A stretch of 13,498 bases of DNA from Planctomycetaceae bacterium (GCA_031256755.1 JAIRPZ010000040.1:1-13498), one strand, 5' to 3'. Counted from the first letter of the stretch, positions 5,415-12,288 are shown. Notes: generated from the letters alone by a model not told the origin. Made by a program: numbers and translations.

Positions 5415-6935
5415 ATGCGCTGCTGTTGTATCGGAACGGAATCTGTTTCGCTCAAAAAGGTACTCAAACGTGTTTGTAAAGACGTAGAATGTTCTTTCGG
5501 CACGTCCGTTAAAATCAAAGGATGTACGGCGGATCCTGATGAAGTCCGCCCCGGCGATGCGTTTTTTGCCTTGCCGGATGAACAGCCGGACAGTGACGAT
5601 CTTATAAACGAAGCCGTCAATTTGGCGGTTCATCACGGTTGTTCGGCGATTTGCTGTCCGCCGTCCGTCGCCCGCCGTTTTCTTCCCGATGTGCCGGTCT
5701 TTGTTGTGCCGAATGTCGCTGAAGCCTATGCCGCTGTGTGTCAAGCCCTCTGTGATGAACCGGCAAGATCGCTCAAGATGATTGCCGTGACCGGTACGAG
5801 CGGTAAAACGTCCACTTCGTATTTGATTTCCGGTGTGCTTGCCGAGTCGGGCTTGCAGGTCGGTCTTATCGGATCGCTCGGTATTTTTGACGGCGACCGG
5901 CTGCATCCGCTTACCGAAACGGATTTGCTGCCGCATCAACTGGCTTACCGGCTGAATCAAATGGTGCTGAACGGCTGTACGCATGCCATTGTTGAAGTGT
6001 CCAGCAAAATGATTGCCGAAGGGGTTTTGGGCGGAATCGGATTTGATGCCGTTTGTATTACCAATATCCGCAGGGATCATCTGGATTATCACAAAACGGT
6101 GGAACAATACCGGCGCAGCAAACTCAGTATTTTTCGTTACGCAAAAAAACATGCACTGGCGGTCTGCAACATTGATGACCGGATTACCGAAGCGGTTGTC
6201 CCGCTGATCAATCAGCCGATGCTTTCTGTCGGAATCCGTAATCAGGCGGAAGTCGGATCGGTACTGGTGGAACGCTGCCCCAGTGAACAAACGTTTATCG
6301 TAACAGCCGGAACCGAAGCCGTCCCGTTCCGAACCAAGATGATCGGCGATGATCATATGTACAACTGTTTGACGGCGGCCGCACTCGGCATCGGCTTGGA
6401 AATTGATATTAAAACGGTGGCCCGCGGCATTGAGCGGGTGGAAAGCGTGCCGGGAAGAATGGAGCGAATCGAGTGCGGACAGGATTTTAACGTGTATATT
6501 GATTCCGCAAGAACCGCAGATTCTTTGGCAGCGGTGTTGAAAACCGTCCGGGAAATTACACAAGGACGGATGATCTGCGTTTTCGGGGCGGCGGTGTACC
6601 ATGAACCGGCAAAACGATCCGCATTGGCAAAGACGCTGGAAACGTTTTCGGATTCGGTGATTTTAACGTCCGTTTCTGACCGGACAGATACGAAATCGGC
6701 GGCAGCGATCTGCGACATCGGACATGGATTTTCAGCAAAAGAGAGCGTAAAGATTATGCCGGATCGGGCGGAAGCGATTGCGTGGGGACTTTCGGAAGCA
6801 AAAACCGGCGATTCGGTGCTGATTTTCGGACACGGCACGCCGGAAGAGACCATGATGACCGGCGGTTATGTCCCGTTTTGCGACCGCCTTTTCACGAAAC
6901 AATGGTTGTATGAAAACCAATCTGTACCGGCGTGA
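5415..6935 (+). CDS. MurE-like Mur ligase with divergent substrate motifs
   Basis: A 506-residue ATP-dependent Mur ligase. Canonical MurE adds the third amino acid to UDP-MurNAc-dipeptide in the cytoplasm. The three-domain layout is complete: UDP-binding region to about 120, ATP domain about 121-345, C-terminal domain from about 346. Visible motifs are the P-loop VTGTSGKTST (125-134), EVSS (194-197), TNIRRDHLDYH (216-226) and YRRSK with Lys236, the position of the carbamylated lysine. Several MurE ligand motifs are altered. TTP is replaced by TET (167-169), the histidine after EVSS is Lys198, DYAHTPDS reads DSARTADS (363-370), the GCGGDRD region reads GAAVYHE, and no DNPR is found (SVSDRTD instead). 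A paralog with a different or lost acceptor is therefore likelier than the housekeeping MurE. The start is well set by AGGAGG five bases before the ATG. It follows the Hpt gene by 109 bases. Confidence 0.8.
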   Translation: MRCCCIGTESVSLKKVLKRVCKDVECSFGTSVKIKGCTADPDEVRPGDAFFALPDEQPDSDDLINEAVNLAVHHGCSAICCPPSVARRFLPDVPVFVVPNVAEAYAAVCQALCDEPARSLKMIAVTGTSGKTSTSYLISGVLAESGLQVGLIGSLGIFDGDRLHPLTETDLLPHQLAYRLNQMVLNGCTHAIVEVSSKMIAEGVLGGIGFDAVCITNIRRDHLDYHKTVEQYRRSKLSIFRYAKKHALAVCNIDDRITEAVVPLINQPMLSVGIRNQAEVGSVLVERCPSEQTFIVTAGTEAVPFRTKMIGDDHMYNCLTAAALGIGLEIDIKTVARGIERVESVPGRMERIECGQDFNVYIDSARTADSLAAVLKTVREITQGRMICVFGAAVYHEPAKRSALAKTLETFSDSVILTSVSDRTDTKSAAAICDIGHGFSAKESVKIMPDRAEAIAWGLSEAKTGDSVLIFGHGTPEETMMTGGYVPFCDRLFTKQWLYENQSVPA

Positions 6936-6990
6936 AAACGCGGCTTTGCTGCCGGCGGACAAATTTCCAGAACAAATTTTCCGAGACGGC

Positions 6991-7019
6991 TTGCATAACG
7001 GGCGGGGAAAGCATACAAT
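6991..7019 (+). promoter_or_regulatory. Promoter placed for a leaderless yhaM-type mRNA
   Basis: TTGCAT (6991-6996) and TACAAT (7014-7019) have the ideal 17-base spacing. Only six bases separate the -10 box from the ATG at 7026, so the predicted start site coincides with the first base of the start codon. A near-repeat, ACAAATTTCC and ACAAATTTTCC, lies just upstream between about 6959 and 6982. Confidence 0.55.
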
Positions 7020-7025
7020 CCCTCT

Positions 7026-8000
7026 ATGCGCCGATACATCAATCAGTTGAAAGAAAACGAAAAAGTCACCGAGGTTTTTATGATCTCGGACAAACAACTC
7101 CGCCCGAATAAAAACGGCAATCTCTATTTGCAGTTCAACCTTTCCGATAAAACCGGTCTGATCAGCGGCAGAATCTGGAACATTACCGATGCCGCCCATT
7201 ACGATTTTGAGAACGGTGATTACGTTCACGCTGAAGGCACCACCCAGCGGTTTAACGGCGTAATCCAATTTATCGGAAAGAGTTTGGTGAAAGTCGAAGC
7301 GGGCAGCATTGATCCGACCGAGTTTGTCCGTTTTCAGACCATTGATATTCCGAAAGCCCAGACGCGTCTCCGGGAAATCCTGCGGACGATTGCAGAACCG
7401 AGTTTGCGGAACCTTGCGGACTGTTTTATGATAGACGACCGGTTTGTCGACCATTTCAGCAAAGCACCGGCAGGAATCAAACTGCATCACGCTTATCCCG
7501 GCGGTCTGCTCGAACATTCGCTCCAAATGATGGAAACCGCCCTTCGGATCGCTGATCTTTATCCCGTCCTCAATCGCGATTTGCTTGTCATCGGGGCATT
7601 TCTGCACGACATCGGCAAAATAAAAGAACTGGGATATGCCAATGAAATGTTTTATACCGATCAGGGGCAACTGCTCGGTCATCCTTTTCTCGGCGTGGAG
7701 ATTTTGTACGAAAAAATTGCCGAAGCGGAAAAACTGGCAGGCGAACCGTTTGATGCCGAATTGATGATGCTCCTGAAACACATGCTGATTTCGCATCACG
7801 GTACTTATGAAAATCAAAGTTCCAAACTGCCGATGACGCTGGAAGCGGTAACGCTGCATTTCATTGATTCGATTGATTCCAAAATTGCGGAATTTCGGAA
7901 ATATATGCTGGACGATCCGAATACGGGAAACGTTTGGACGAACTATATTCCGGGCATCGACCGCAAATTATACAAAGGTAAATTGACAGCGGTAAATTGA
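7026..8000 (+). CDS. yhaM: YhaM-family 3'-5' exoribonuclease (OB-fold plus HD domain)
   Basis: A 324-residue cytoplasmic protein, close to the 314 residues of Bacillus YhaM, whose family degrades RNA and single-stranded DNA 3' to 5' with metal ions. Residues about 12-92 form an OB-type nucleic-acid-binding domain (NLYLQFNLSDKTGLISGRIW at 32-51). Residues about 150-295 are the HD phosphohydrolase domain: YPGGLLEHS with His164, FLHDIGK with His194-Asp195, GHPFLG with His219, SHHGTYE with His257-His258, and DSIDSK with Asp281 and Asp284. All expected metal ligands are present. The first residues (MRRYINQLKENEKV) align well with the family start, so the ATG at 7026 is preferred although no SD precedes it; the promoter position suggests a leaderless transcript. 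The gene lies 90 bases after the Mur ligase and converges on the VWA gene with 44 bases between stops. Confidence 0.88.
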   Translation: MRRYINQLKENEKVTEVFMISDKQLRPNKNGNLYLQFNLSDKTGLISGRIWNITDAAHYDFENGDYVHAEGTTQRFNGVIQFIGKSLVKVEAGSIDPTEFVRFQTIDIPKAQTRLREILRTIAEPSLRNLADCFMIDDRFVDHFSKAPAGIKLHHAYPGGLLEHSLQMMETALRIADLYPVLNRDLLVIGAFLHDIGKIKELGYANEMFYTDQGQLLGHPFLGVEILYEKIAEAEKLAGEPFDAELMMLLKHMLISHHGTYENQSSKLPMTLEAVTLHFIDSIDSKIAEFRKYMLDDPNTGNVWTNYIPGIDRKLYKGKLTAVN

Positions 8001-8044
8001 CGGCGGAATAATAAACGCGGAATACACAATGCAAAACCGCAGCA

Positions 8045-9100
8045 TTACGGCAGCCGCCGGAATCGGGTACAAACACAAACGGTGTGGAGAAGAATAAACA
8101 CAAAACCGGTCAGAAACGGCACGCGGAAATATTCTGTGTATTGCGTATAAACCTTGCCTTCATGAACGGTTTTTTCCAACTGGTCAATTTCGGCATAAAT
8201 TTTTTCCAATGTTGCGGTGTTTTTGGCATTGAAATAATGTCCGCCGGTCATTTCCGCAATTTTGCCGAGCATGGTTTCGTCAATACTGACATGCTGCCGG
8301 ATTGTCCGGCGGTTGCCGAAAAAATCCGTGACAATGTACGGTGCTTCGCCATTTGAACCGATACCGATTGTATAAACTTTGATTCCGAATGTCCGGGCAA
8401 TCTCTGCCCCTTCCAGCGGCGAAAGCGTACCAAATGTTTGATCTCCGTCCGACAATAAAAGAATAACTTTGCTTTTCGCTTTTGCGTCTTTCAGCCGGTC
8501 AACCGATTGAGCGAGGGCATCGCCGATAGCGGTTGCACTTTCATCCGCGAGAAGTTGCCGTTGTTCGGGAGACGTTCCCTGCGGCACCGGCAATTGAATT
8601 TGGTCAAGCATTTCGACCAGCGTGCGGTGATCCAGCGTAAGAGGGCAATAAGCATCCACGTAGCCGCCGAAAGCGAGCAGTCCGATCATATCGTCTGTTC
8701 TGCCGGAAAGCCGTCCGGTTCCCAATACGAAATCACGGAACGTCCGTTTAACGGCTTCTAGCCGGTTGGCAGGTTGTCCGTCAATCGTAAAATCCACTGC
8801 TGCCATCGAACCGCTGCGGTCAACGCAAAAGGCAATGGCAATGCCTTCGGTACGGAGCCGGAATTCTTCCTTACCGAACTGCGGTCGGGCGAGGGCGGCG
8901 ATCCAAAGAGCGATTCCGCTGTAAAACAGATAGGGGAGAATGCGGGCGATCCGCTGTACCCAAGTTATCGGCAATGTCCGCAGAACGGCAACGCTGCCGA
9001 ACAAAACGCCTGCCGTCCGGCGGCGGAATTCACACTGAATAATCAGCCAAACAAGCGGAATAAGCAGCAAAAAATACAGAGGCGACTGAAAGCGGAACAT
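8045..9100 (-). CDS. BatA-like VWA-domain membrane protein
   Basis: A 351-residue membrane protein with a von Willebrand factor A domain, resembling BatA of the Bacteroides aerotolerance family. The ATG at 9100 gives the typical start MFRFQSPLYFLLLIPLVWL, whose hydrophobic part is the first helix. A second helix covers about 53-72 (RILPYLFYSGIALWIAALAR). The VWA domain spans about 88-280 with a full metal-binding MIDAS: DRSGS (Asp94, Ser96, Ser98), Thr190 in TAIGDAL, and Asp218 in LLSDGD. A last helix near 328-344 (VPFLTGFVFILLHTVCVC) ends just before the basic C-terminus. In many bacteria batA sits with moxR, a DUF58 gene and batB, but none is here, so this is a solitary copy. An in-frame TTG at 9112 is less likely, because the TATAAT box lies at 9112-9117. 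No SD is visible. Function is inferred from the family. Confidence 0.82.
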   Translation of the reverse strand: MFRFQSPLYFLLLIPLVWLIIQCEFRRRTAGVLFGSVAVLRTLPITWVQRIARILPYLFYSGIALWIAALARPQFGKEEFRLRTEGIAIAFCVDRSGSMAAVDFTIDGQPANRLEAVKRTFRDFVLGTGRLSGRTDDMIGLLAFGGYVDAYCPLTLDHRTLVEMLDQIQLPVPQGTSPEQRQLLADESATAIGDALAQSVDRLKDAKAKSKVILLLSDGDQTFGTLSPLEGAEIARTFGIKVYTIGIGSNGEAPYIVTDFFGNRRTIRQHVSIDETMLGKIAEMTGGHYFNAKNTATLEKIYAEIDQLEKTVHEGKVYTQYTEYFRVPFLTGFVFILLHTVCVCTRFRRLP

Positions 9101-9111
9101 AACAATCCGCA

Positions 9112-9120
9112 ATTATACCA
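9112..9120 (-). promoter_or_regulatory. Extended -10 promoter of the VWA gene, very short leader
   Basis: On the minus strand TGGTATAAT (9120-9112) combines a perfect -10 box with the TGn extension. No -35 hexamer is seen at the proper distance, as is common for extended -10 promoters. Eleven bases separate the box from the ATG at 9100, so the leader would be about five bases. Confidence 0.5.
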
Positions 9121-9179
9121 CAGAAAGCCGCACCACCGGTACACATACGCGTTTTGTTCTGTTGCAAATCATGTCGGAA

Positions 9180-10640
9180 TTACAGCGGCGGCACGGCAAG
9201 CAGATCGCTGTACCCCGTCAGAAACTTGTCCGCATTGTACGCCGCTAAACGCCCTCCCTGAATACACCGCACGACCAGCGAGGCACCGCTTTGCATATCC
9301 CCTGCCGCAAAAATACCCGGCTGACTCGTCATCATCGTTTGCGGATCAACTTTTACATTGCCCCGACCGTCCAGTTCCACGCCGAATTGATTCAGCAATT
9401 CGTCATGCTTCGGATGAATAAAACCGAGCGCAAGCAATACCAAATCGGCTTCTTCTGTGAAGCCGCTGCCGGATTTTTCAACCGGTTTGCCGCCTTGCCA
9501 ATCGACCTCGGCACATTCGAGACCGGTCAGCACCCCTTTTTGCTGCAAGAATCGTTTCGTGGAAACCGACCACCGGCGTTCGCCCCCTTCTTTGTGGGAC
9601 GTGCCGGTGCGTAAAATCTGCGCCCACCGGGGCCAAACGGCACGGGCGGGAGACGCTGTCCCTCCATTATTTTCCGGCGGTTTCGGCATAATTTCAAACT
9701 GCTTGACGCTGACCGCGCCCTGCCGGATGGCGGTTCCTAAACAATCCGCACCCGTGTCGCCGCCGCCGAGAATGATCACTTTTTTGCCGCTTGCCGAAAT
9801 AACAGGGGGCTGCCCCGCACTTTTGATCGATTTGTTCGCCGCAATCAAATAATCCATTGCAAAATGAATTCCTGCGGCATCCCGATTCGGAACGGCAAGA
9901 TCACGCGGTTCCATCGCTCCGCCGGTCAAAATCACCGCATCGAACAATCGGCGGAGATATTGCGGTGCAATGTCGATTCCGACCGAAACGCCGCATTCAA
10001 ACCGGATTCCTTCGGCACAAAGTTGGTCAAGGCGGCGGTCAATAATGTTTTTTTCGAGTTTGAAGTCGGGAATCCCGTACCGCAAAATACCGCCGGGTAA
10101 ATCGGCTCGCTCGTAAACGATGACTTCATGCCCTGCCCGGACAAGTTGCTGGGCAGCGGCAAGACCGGCAGGACCGCTGCCGATAACGGCAACTCGCTTG
10201 CCGGTTTTTGCTGCCGCGGGCTGCGGTTTAATCCAGCCGTTTTGCCAGCCGAGTTCTGTCGTTTCGAGTTCCAACTGCCGAATCGTTACTGATTCTTCGT
10301 TCAGGACATGCACACAAGACGCTTCGCAAAGAGCAGGGCAGAGCCGACCGGTGAATTCGGGAAAATTATCGTGAATATGCAGCAGTCCGCACGCTTCTTT
10401 GATACGCCCTTCGGCAATGAGTTGATTCGTTTCGGGAATCGGATTTCCAAGGGGACAGCCGGCATTATGGCAGAAGGGAATACCGCAAGTCATACACCGA
10501 TTTGCCTGTTCGGCAATTTCGGCAAGTGAAAGAGAAAGACGGAATTCGCGGTAATTTGTGATTCGTTCCGCGACGGGTTTGTAATCGGCTTCCCGGCGTG
10601 GCGTTTCCATATACCGGACGTAAAGCGATTTAGGAGGCAT
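9180..10640 (-). CDS. gltD: Glutamate synthase (NADPH) small subunit
   Basis: The 486-residue flavoprotein subunit of glutamate synthase. It passes electrons from NADPH through FAD and iron-sulfur clusters to the large subunit, which makes glutamate from glutamine and 2-oxoglutarate. Length is normal for GltD. The N-terminal iron-sulfur region has Cys49, 52, 57 and 62 (CMTCGIPFCHNAGC) and Cys101, 105 and 109 (CPALCEASC). The FAD Rossmann motif is VAVIGSGPAGLAAAQQL (150-166), with LPGGILRYGIPDFKL following. The NADPH motif is VIILGGGDTGADC (288-300), and the C-terminal FAD segment is GIFAAGDMQSGASLVVRCIQ. All key cysteines and glycines are intact. The ATG at 10640 fits the family start (MPPKSLYVRY). 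No gltB is next to it; the large subunit must be elsewhere, or the protein may serve another partner, as GltD-like oxidoreductases can. A promoter lies about 40 bases upstream, and the VWA gene follows after 79 bases on the same strand. Confidence 0.93.
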   Translation of the reverse strand: MPPKSLYVRYMETPRREADYKPVAERITNYREFRLSLSLAEIAEQANRCMTCGIPFCHNAGCPLGNPIPETNQLIAEGRIKEACGLLHIHDNFPEFTGRLCPALCEASCVHVLNEESVTIRQLELETTELGWQNGWIKPQPAAAKTGKRVAVIGSGPAGLAAAQQLVRAGHEVIVYERADLPGGILRYGIPDFKLEKNIIDRRLDQLCAEGIRFECGVSVGIDIAPQYLRRLFDAVILTGGAMEPRDLAVPNRDAAGIHFAMDYLIAANKSIKSAGQPPVISASGKKVIILGGGDTGADCLGTAIRQGAVSVKQFEIMPKPPENNGGTASPARAVWPRWAQILRTGTSHKEGGERRWSVSTKRFLQQKGVLTGLECAEVDWQGGKPVEKSGSGFTEEADLVLLALGFIHPKHDELLNQFGVELDGRGNVKVDPQTMMTSQPGIFAAGDMQSGASLVVRCIQGGRLAAYNADKFLTGYSDLLAVPPL

Positions 10641-10678
10641 AGGACTTCAAATGTCTGAATACAGTTCTGCGGGAAGGC

Positions 10679-10706
10679 ATTGTACCCCATTCCATAAAAA
10701 CGTAAA
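10679..10706 (-). promoter_or_regulatory. Probable sigma70-type promoter of gltD
   Basis: On the minus strand TTTACG (10706-10701) is followed after 16 bases by TACAAT (10684-10679). Four of six -35 bases and five of six -10 bases match the consensus. The predicted leader to the ATG at 10640 is about 32 bases. Confidence 0.45.
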
Positions 10707-10780
10707 GCCCCGAAAAGATGGCCACCGCCCGCCAAGTTTTCCCCTTGCCGGACAATTTTCGTCCTTTTCGTTTCCTGCTG

Positions 10781-10809
10781 TTGACAATCTGCCGGTTTCG
10801 ATGTATACT
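10781..10809 (+). promoter_or_regulatory. Near-consensus sigma70 promoter of the DUF1559 gene
   Basis: TTGACA (10781-10786) is a perfect -35 box, TATACT (10804-10809) matches five of six -10 bases, and the spacer is the ideal 17 bases. Transcription would start near 10816, with a leader of about 57 bases that ends in AAAAAAGGAGAAATACC before the ATG at 10873. This is the strongest promoter in the window. Confidence 0.8.
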
Positions 10810-10872
10810 AGACATAGATACGCTATGTCGGCGTAGTTATTTTTTCACCCCTTATAAAAAAGGAGAAATACC

Positions 10873-12194
10873 ATGCACACGAAAATTTTGACACCGGTTC
10901 ACGGAATCACCGGTAAAACCCTTACAAACGTTCCTATGCGTAGTAAAATAGGCAAAAGAACGGGGGGGGGGGTCAATCTGATCTCGCTGGGCATCAGACC
11001 GTAGACGGTAATTCTTCTGCTGCCGTCTGCCGTCCGCAATCTGCCGTCTATTCTGCGGCGTTCACATTGGTCGAACTCTTGGTCGTAATCGCCATTATCG
11101 GCATGCTCATTGCTCTTTTGCTTCCCGCAATCCAAGCCGCACGCGAGGCTGCCCGCCGGATGCAGTGCCAGAACAATCTCAAGCAACTGACTATGGCGTG
11201 TCATACGTTTGCTGCCGCCAATGACTCCAAACTGCCCCCGCAAGCCAATCCGGACCTAACGGGGCTGAACTACTTTGACGGAGTCGGCGGACGCTATTCC
11301 GGCTTTGTCTGGATGCTGCCTTACATCGAACAGCAATCAATTTCCGAGTCCATTTGGAAAGAATACGAAACAGGTGAGGAAGTCAGCAAACGATACGGCG
11401 GTGACTATGATCATATGCCCAACTATTACAATCCTGTATGCGAAAACCAGCACGTGGGGGCTTATCTTTGTCCTTCCGAAATCGTTCTCGCCAAAAGTCA
11501 ATCTTCCGTCGGTGACGGTGCATCCATCGGAAATTACCGCATGAGCAACGGCGATTACTGCATCAAAGACGAAAATTACCGGCAGGGCGAATCCGACGGA
11601 GCGAGTTATTCCCGCGGTGCATTCCAGCCGCGGAATTGGGTTTCTTTAGGCGAAATCACTGACGGCACCGCCAATACCGCCTGTTTTAGCGAGCGATCCA
11701 TCGCGAACGGTTCACCGACTGTCAAAGGTTCTGTCGTTGCTGGTGTCGGCTTTCCCAGTACAAACCATGATGCCTGCGAAAAAGACGGCTTTAATCCGCA
11801 GAACTGTCTCAATACACGTGATGCCGGGAATAGTATCAAAAGTACCTATACGACATCCAACGATGATCCCGGCTGCCGCTGGTTTGACAGTGCCACGATT
11901 TTCACGACATTCAATACAATCCTGCCGCCGAACAGTCCTTCCTGTTCCAGCCAAGGCAATGCGTGGGACGAATATCCGGCAATCACTCCGCCGAGCAGTT
12001 ATCACACCGGCGGCGTGAATGTGTCGAGTGTTGACGGGGCAGTGCGGTTTATAACGGACACTGTCAATACCGGCAATCTTTCGGGAACGACAGTCAGCGG
12101 TAATACCGGGCTGTGCAAACGGAGCGGCAACAGCAGTTTCGGCGTTTGGGGTGCTTTTGGTTCCCGCGATGGCGGCGAAAGCGAAATGCCGTAA
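10873..12194 (+). CDS. DUF1559 prepilin-type H-X9-DG protein, frame interrupted at a poly-G tract
   Basis: A member of the large planctomycete DUF1559 family: pseudopilin-like, with a type IV prepilin N-terminus and the H-X9-DG motif. Translation signals are strong: AGGAG (10861-10865) eight bases before the ATG. As read here, the ATG frame ends at a TAG (11002-11004) after 43 codons. The domain lies in another frame, open from 10947 to 12194 with no ATG, GTG or TTG before 11067. One more G in the 11-G run at 10962-10972, two fewer, or a -1 slip there joins the frames into 440 residues. Then residues 62-80 read AAFTLVELLVVIAIIGMLI, followed by QAAREAARRMQC, YLCPSE, EITDGTANTACFSER and HTGGVNVSSVDG (H-X9-DG). 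Alanine replaces the usual glycine before the phenylalanine at the prepilin cleavage site. The leader of about 63 residues is unusually long. Alternatives are a sequencing error or a decayed gene. Confidence 0.85.
10962..10972 (+). repeat. Poly-G tract of 11 bases in the DUF1559 leader
   Basis: Eleven consecutive G residues lie 90 bases into the reading frame that starts at 10873. Such runs mutate by slipped-strand mispairing. With 11 G the downstream domain is out of frame; with 12 or 9 G it is in frame. The run encodes glycines in either frame, so length changes cost little in a linker. Confidence 0.85.
11020..11047 (+). repeat. Heptanucleotide repeat CTGCCGT in the DUF1559 leader
   Basis: CTGCCGT occurs at 11020-11026, 11027-11033 and 11041-11047, with the degenerate unit CCGCAAT between the second and third copies, so the 7-base period holds over four units. 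It encodes the linker just before the prepilin segment. Because seven is not a multiple of three, gain or loss of one unit would also shift the frame. Confidence 0.5.
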
Positions 12195-12207
12195 AAATAA
12201 ATTGATC

Positions 12208-12248
12208 ATTGATAATGGATAATTACGTTACAATTATCCGTTATCAAT
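12208..12248 (+). repeat. AT-rich 17-bp hairpin between the DUF1559 and lipoprotein genes
   Basis: ATTGATAATGGATAATT (12208-12224) pairs with AATTATCCGTTATCAAT (12232-12248) over all 17 positions, with one G-U wobble, around a 7-base loop. It starts 13 bases after the DUF1559 stop. It could stop transcription or protect the 3' end of the upstream mRNA, although no T-run follows. Sequences of the TTGATAATGGATAATT type occur as dispersed AT-rich repeats in several bacterial groups, so it may be a repeat unit. Confidence 0.6.
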
Positions 12249-12275
12249 TTCTCATTCTAAAATCAACCTTTAACC

Positions 12276-12281
12276 TACAAT
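12276..12281 (+). promoter_or_regulatory. Possible -10 element placed for leaderless lipoprotein mRNA
   Basis: TACAAT ends seven bases before the ATG at 12289, in a region without a good SD. The predicted start site is at or next to the start codon. No convincing -35 hexamer is seen, so this is weaker than the case at 6991-7019. Confidence 0.3.
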
Positions 12282-12288
12282 AAGAACA

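Noticed and set aside
5325..6602. A 425-codon minus-strand ORF opposite the Mur ligase
   Set aside because: Its product is rich in His, Arg, Asn and Phe with no hydrophobic core or motif. The plus strand here has a clear Mur ligase with a strong SD, so the ORF is a by-product of codon choice.
6732..7859. A 375-codon minus-strand ORF opposite the YhaM-type gene
   Set aside because: Low-complexity His/Phe/Arg-rich product without motifs; the plus strand carries a complete OB-HD protein.
8001..8044. Possible bidirectional terminator between the convergent yhaM-type and VWA genes
   Set aside because: Only short arms (for example AATGC/GCATT) with no proper T-run on either strand were found.
10893..10914. 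Two ACCGGT palindromes as a hairpin in the DUF1559 leader
   Set aside because: A six-base stem with a ten-base loop is weak, and ACCGGT is self-complementary, so it is easily found by chance.
11067..12194. DUF1559 protein starting at the TTG at 11067
   Set aside because: This would begin inside the prepilin motif (FT|LVEL), removing the cleavage site, and has no SD, while a strong SD and ATG lie upstream at 10873.
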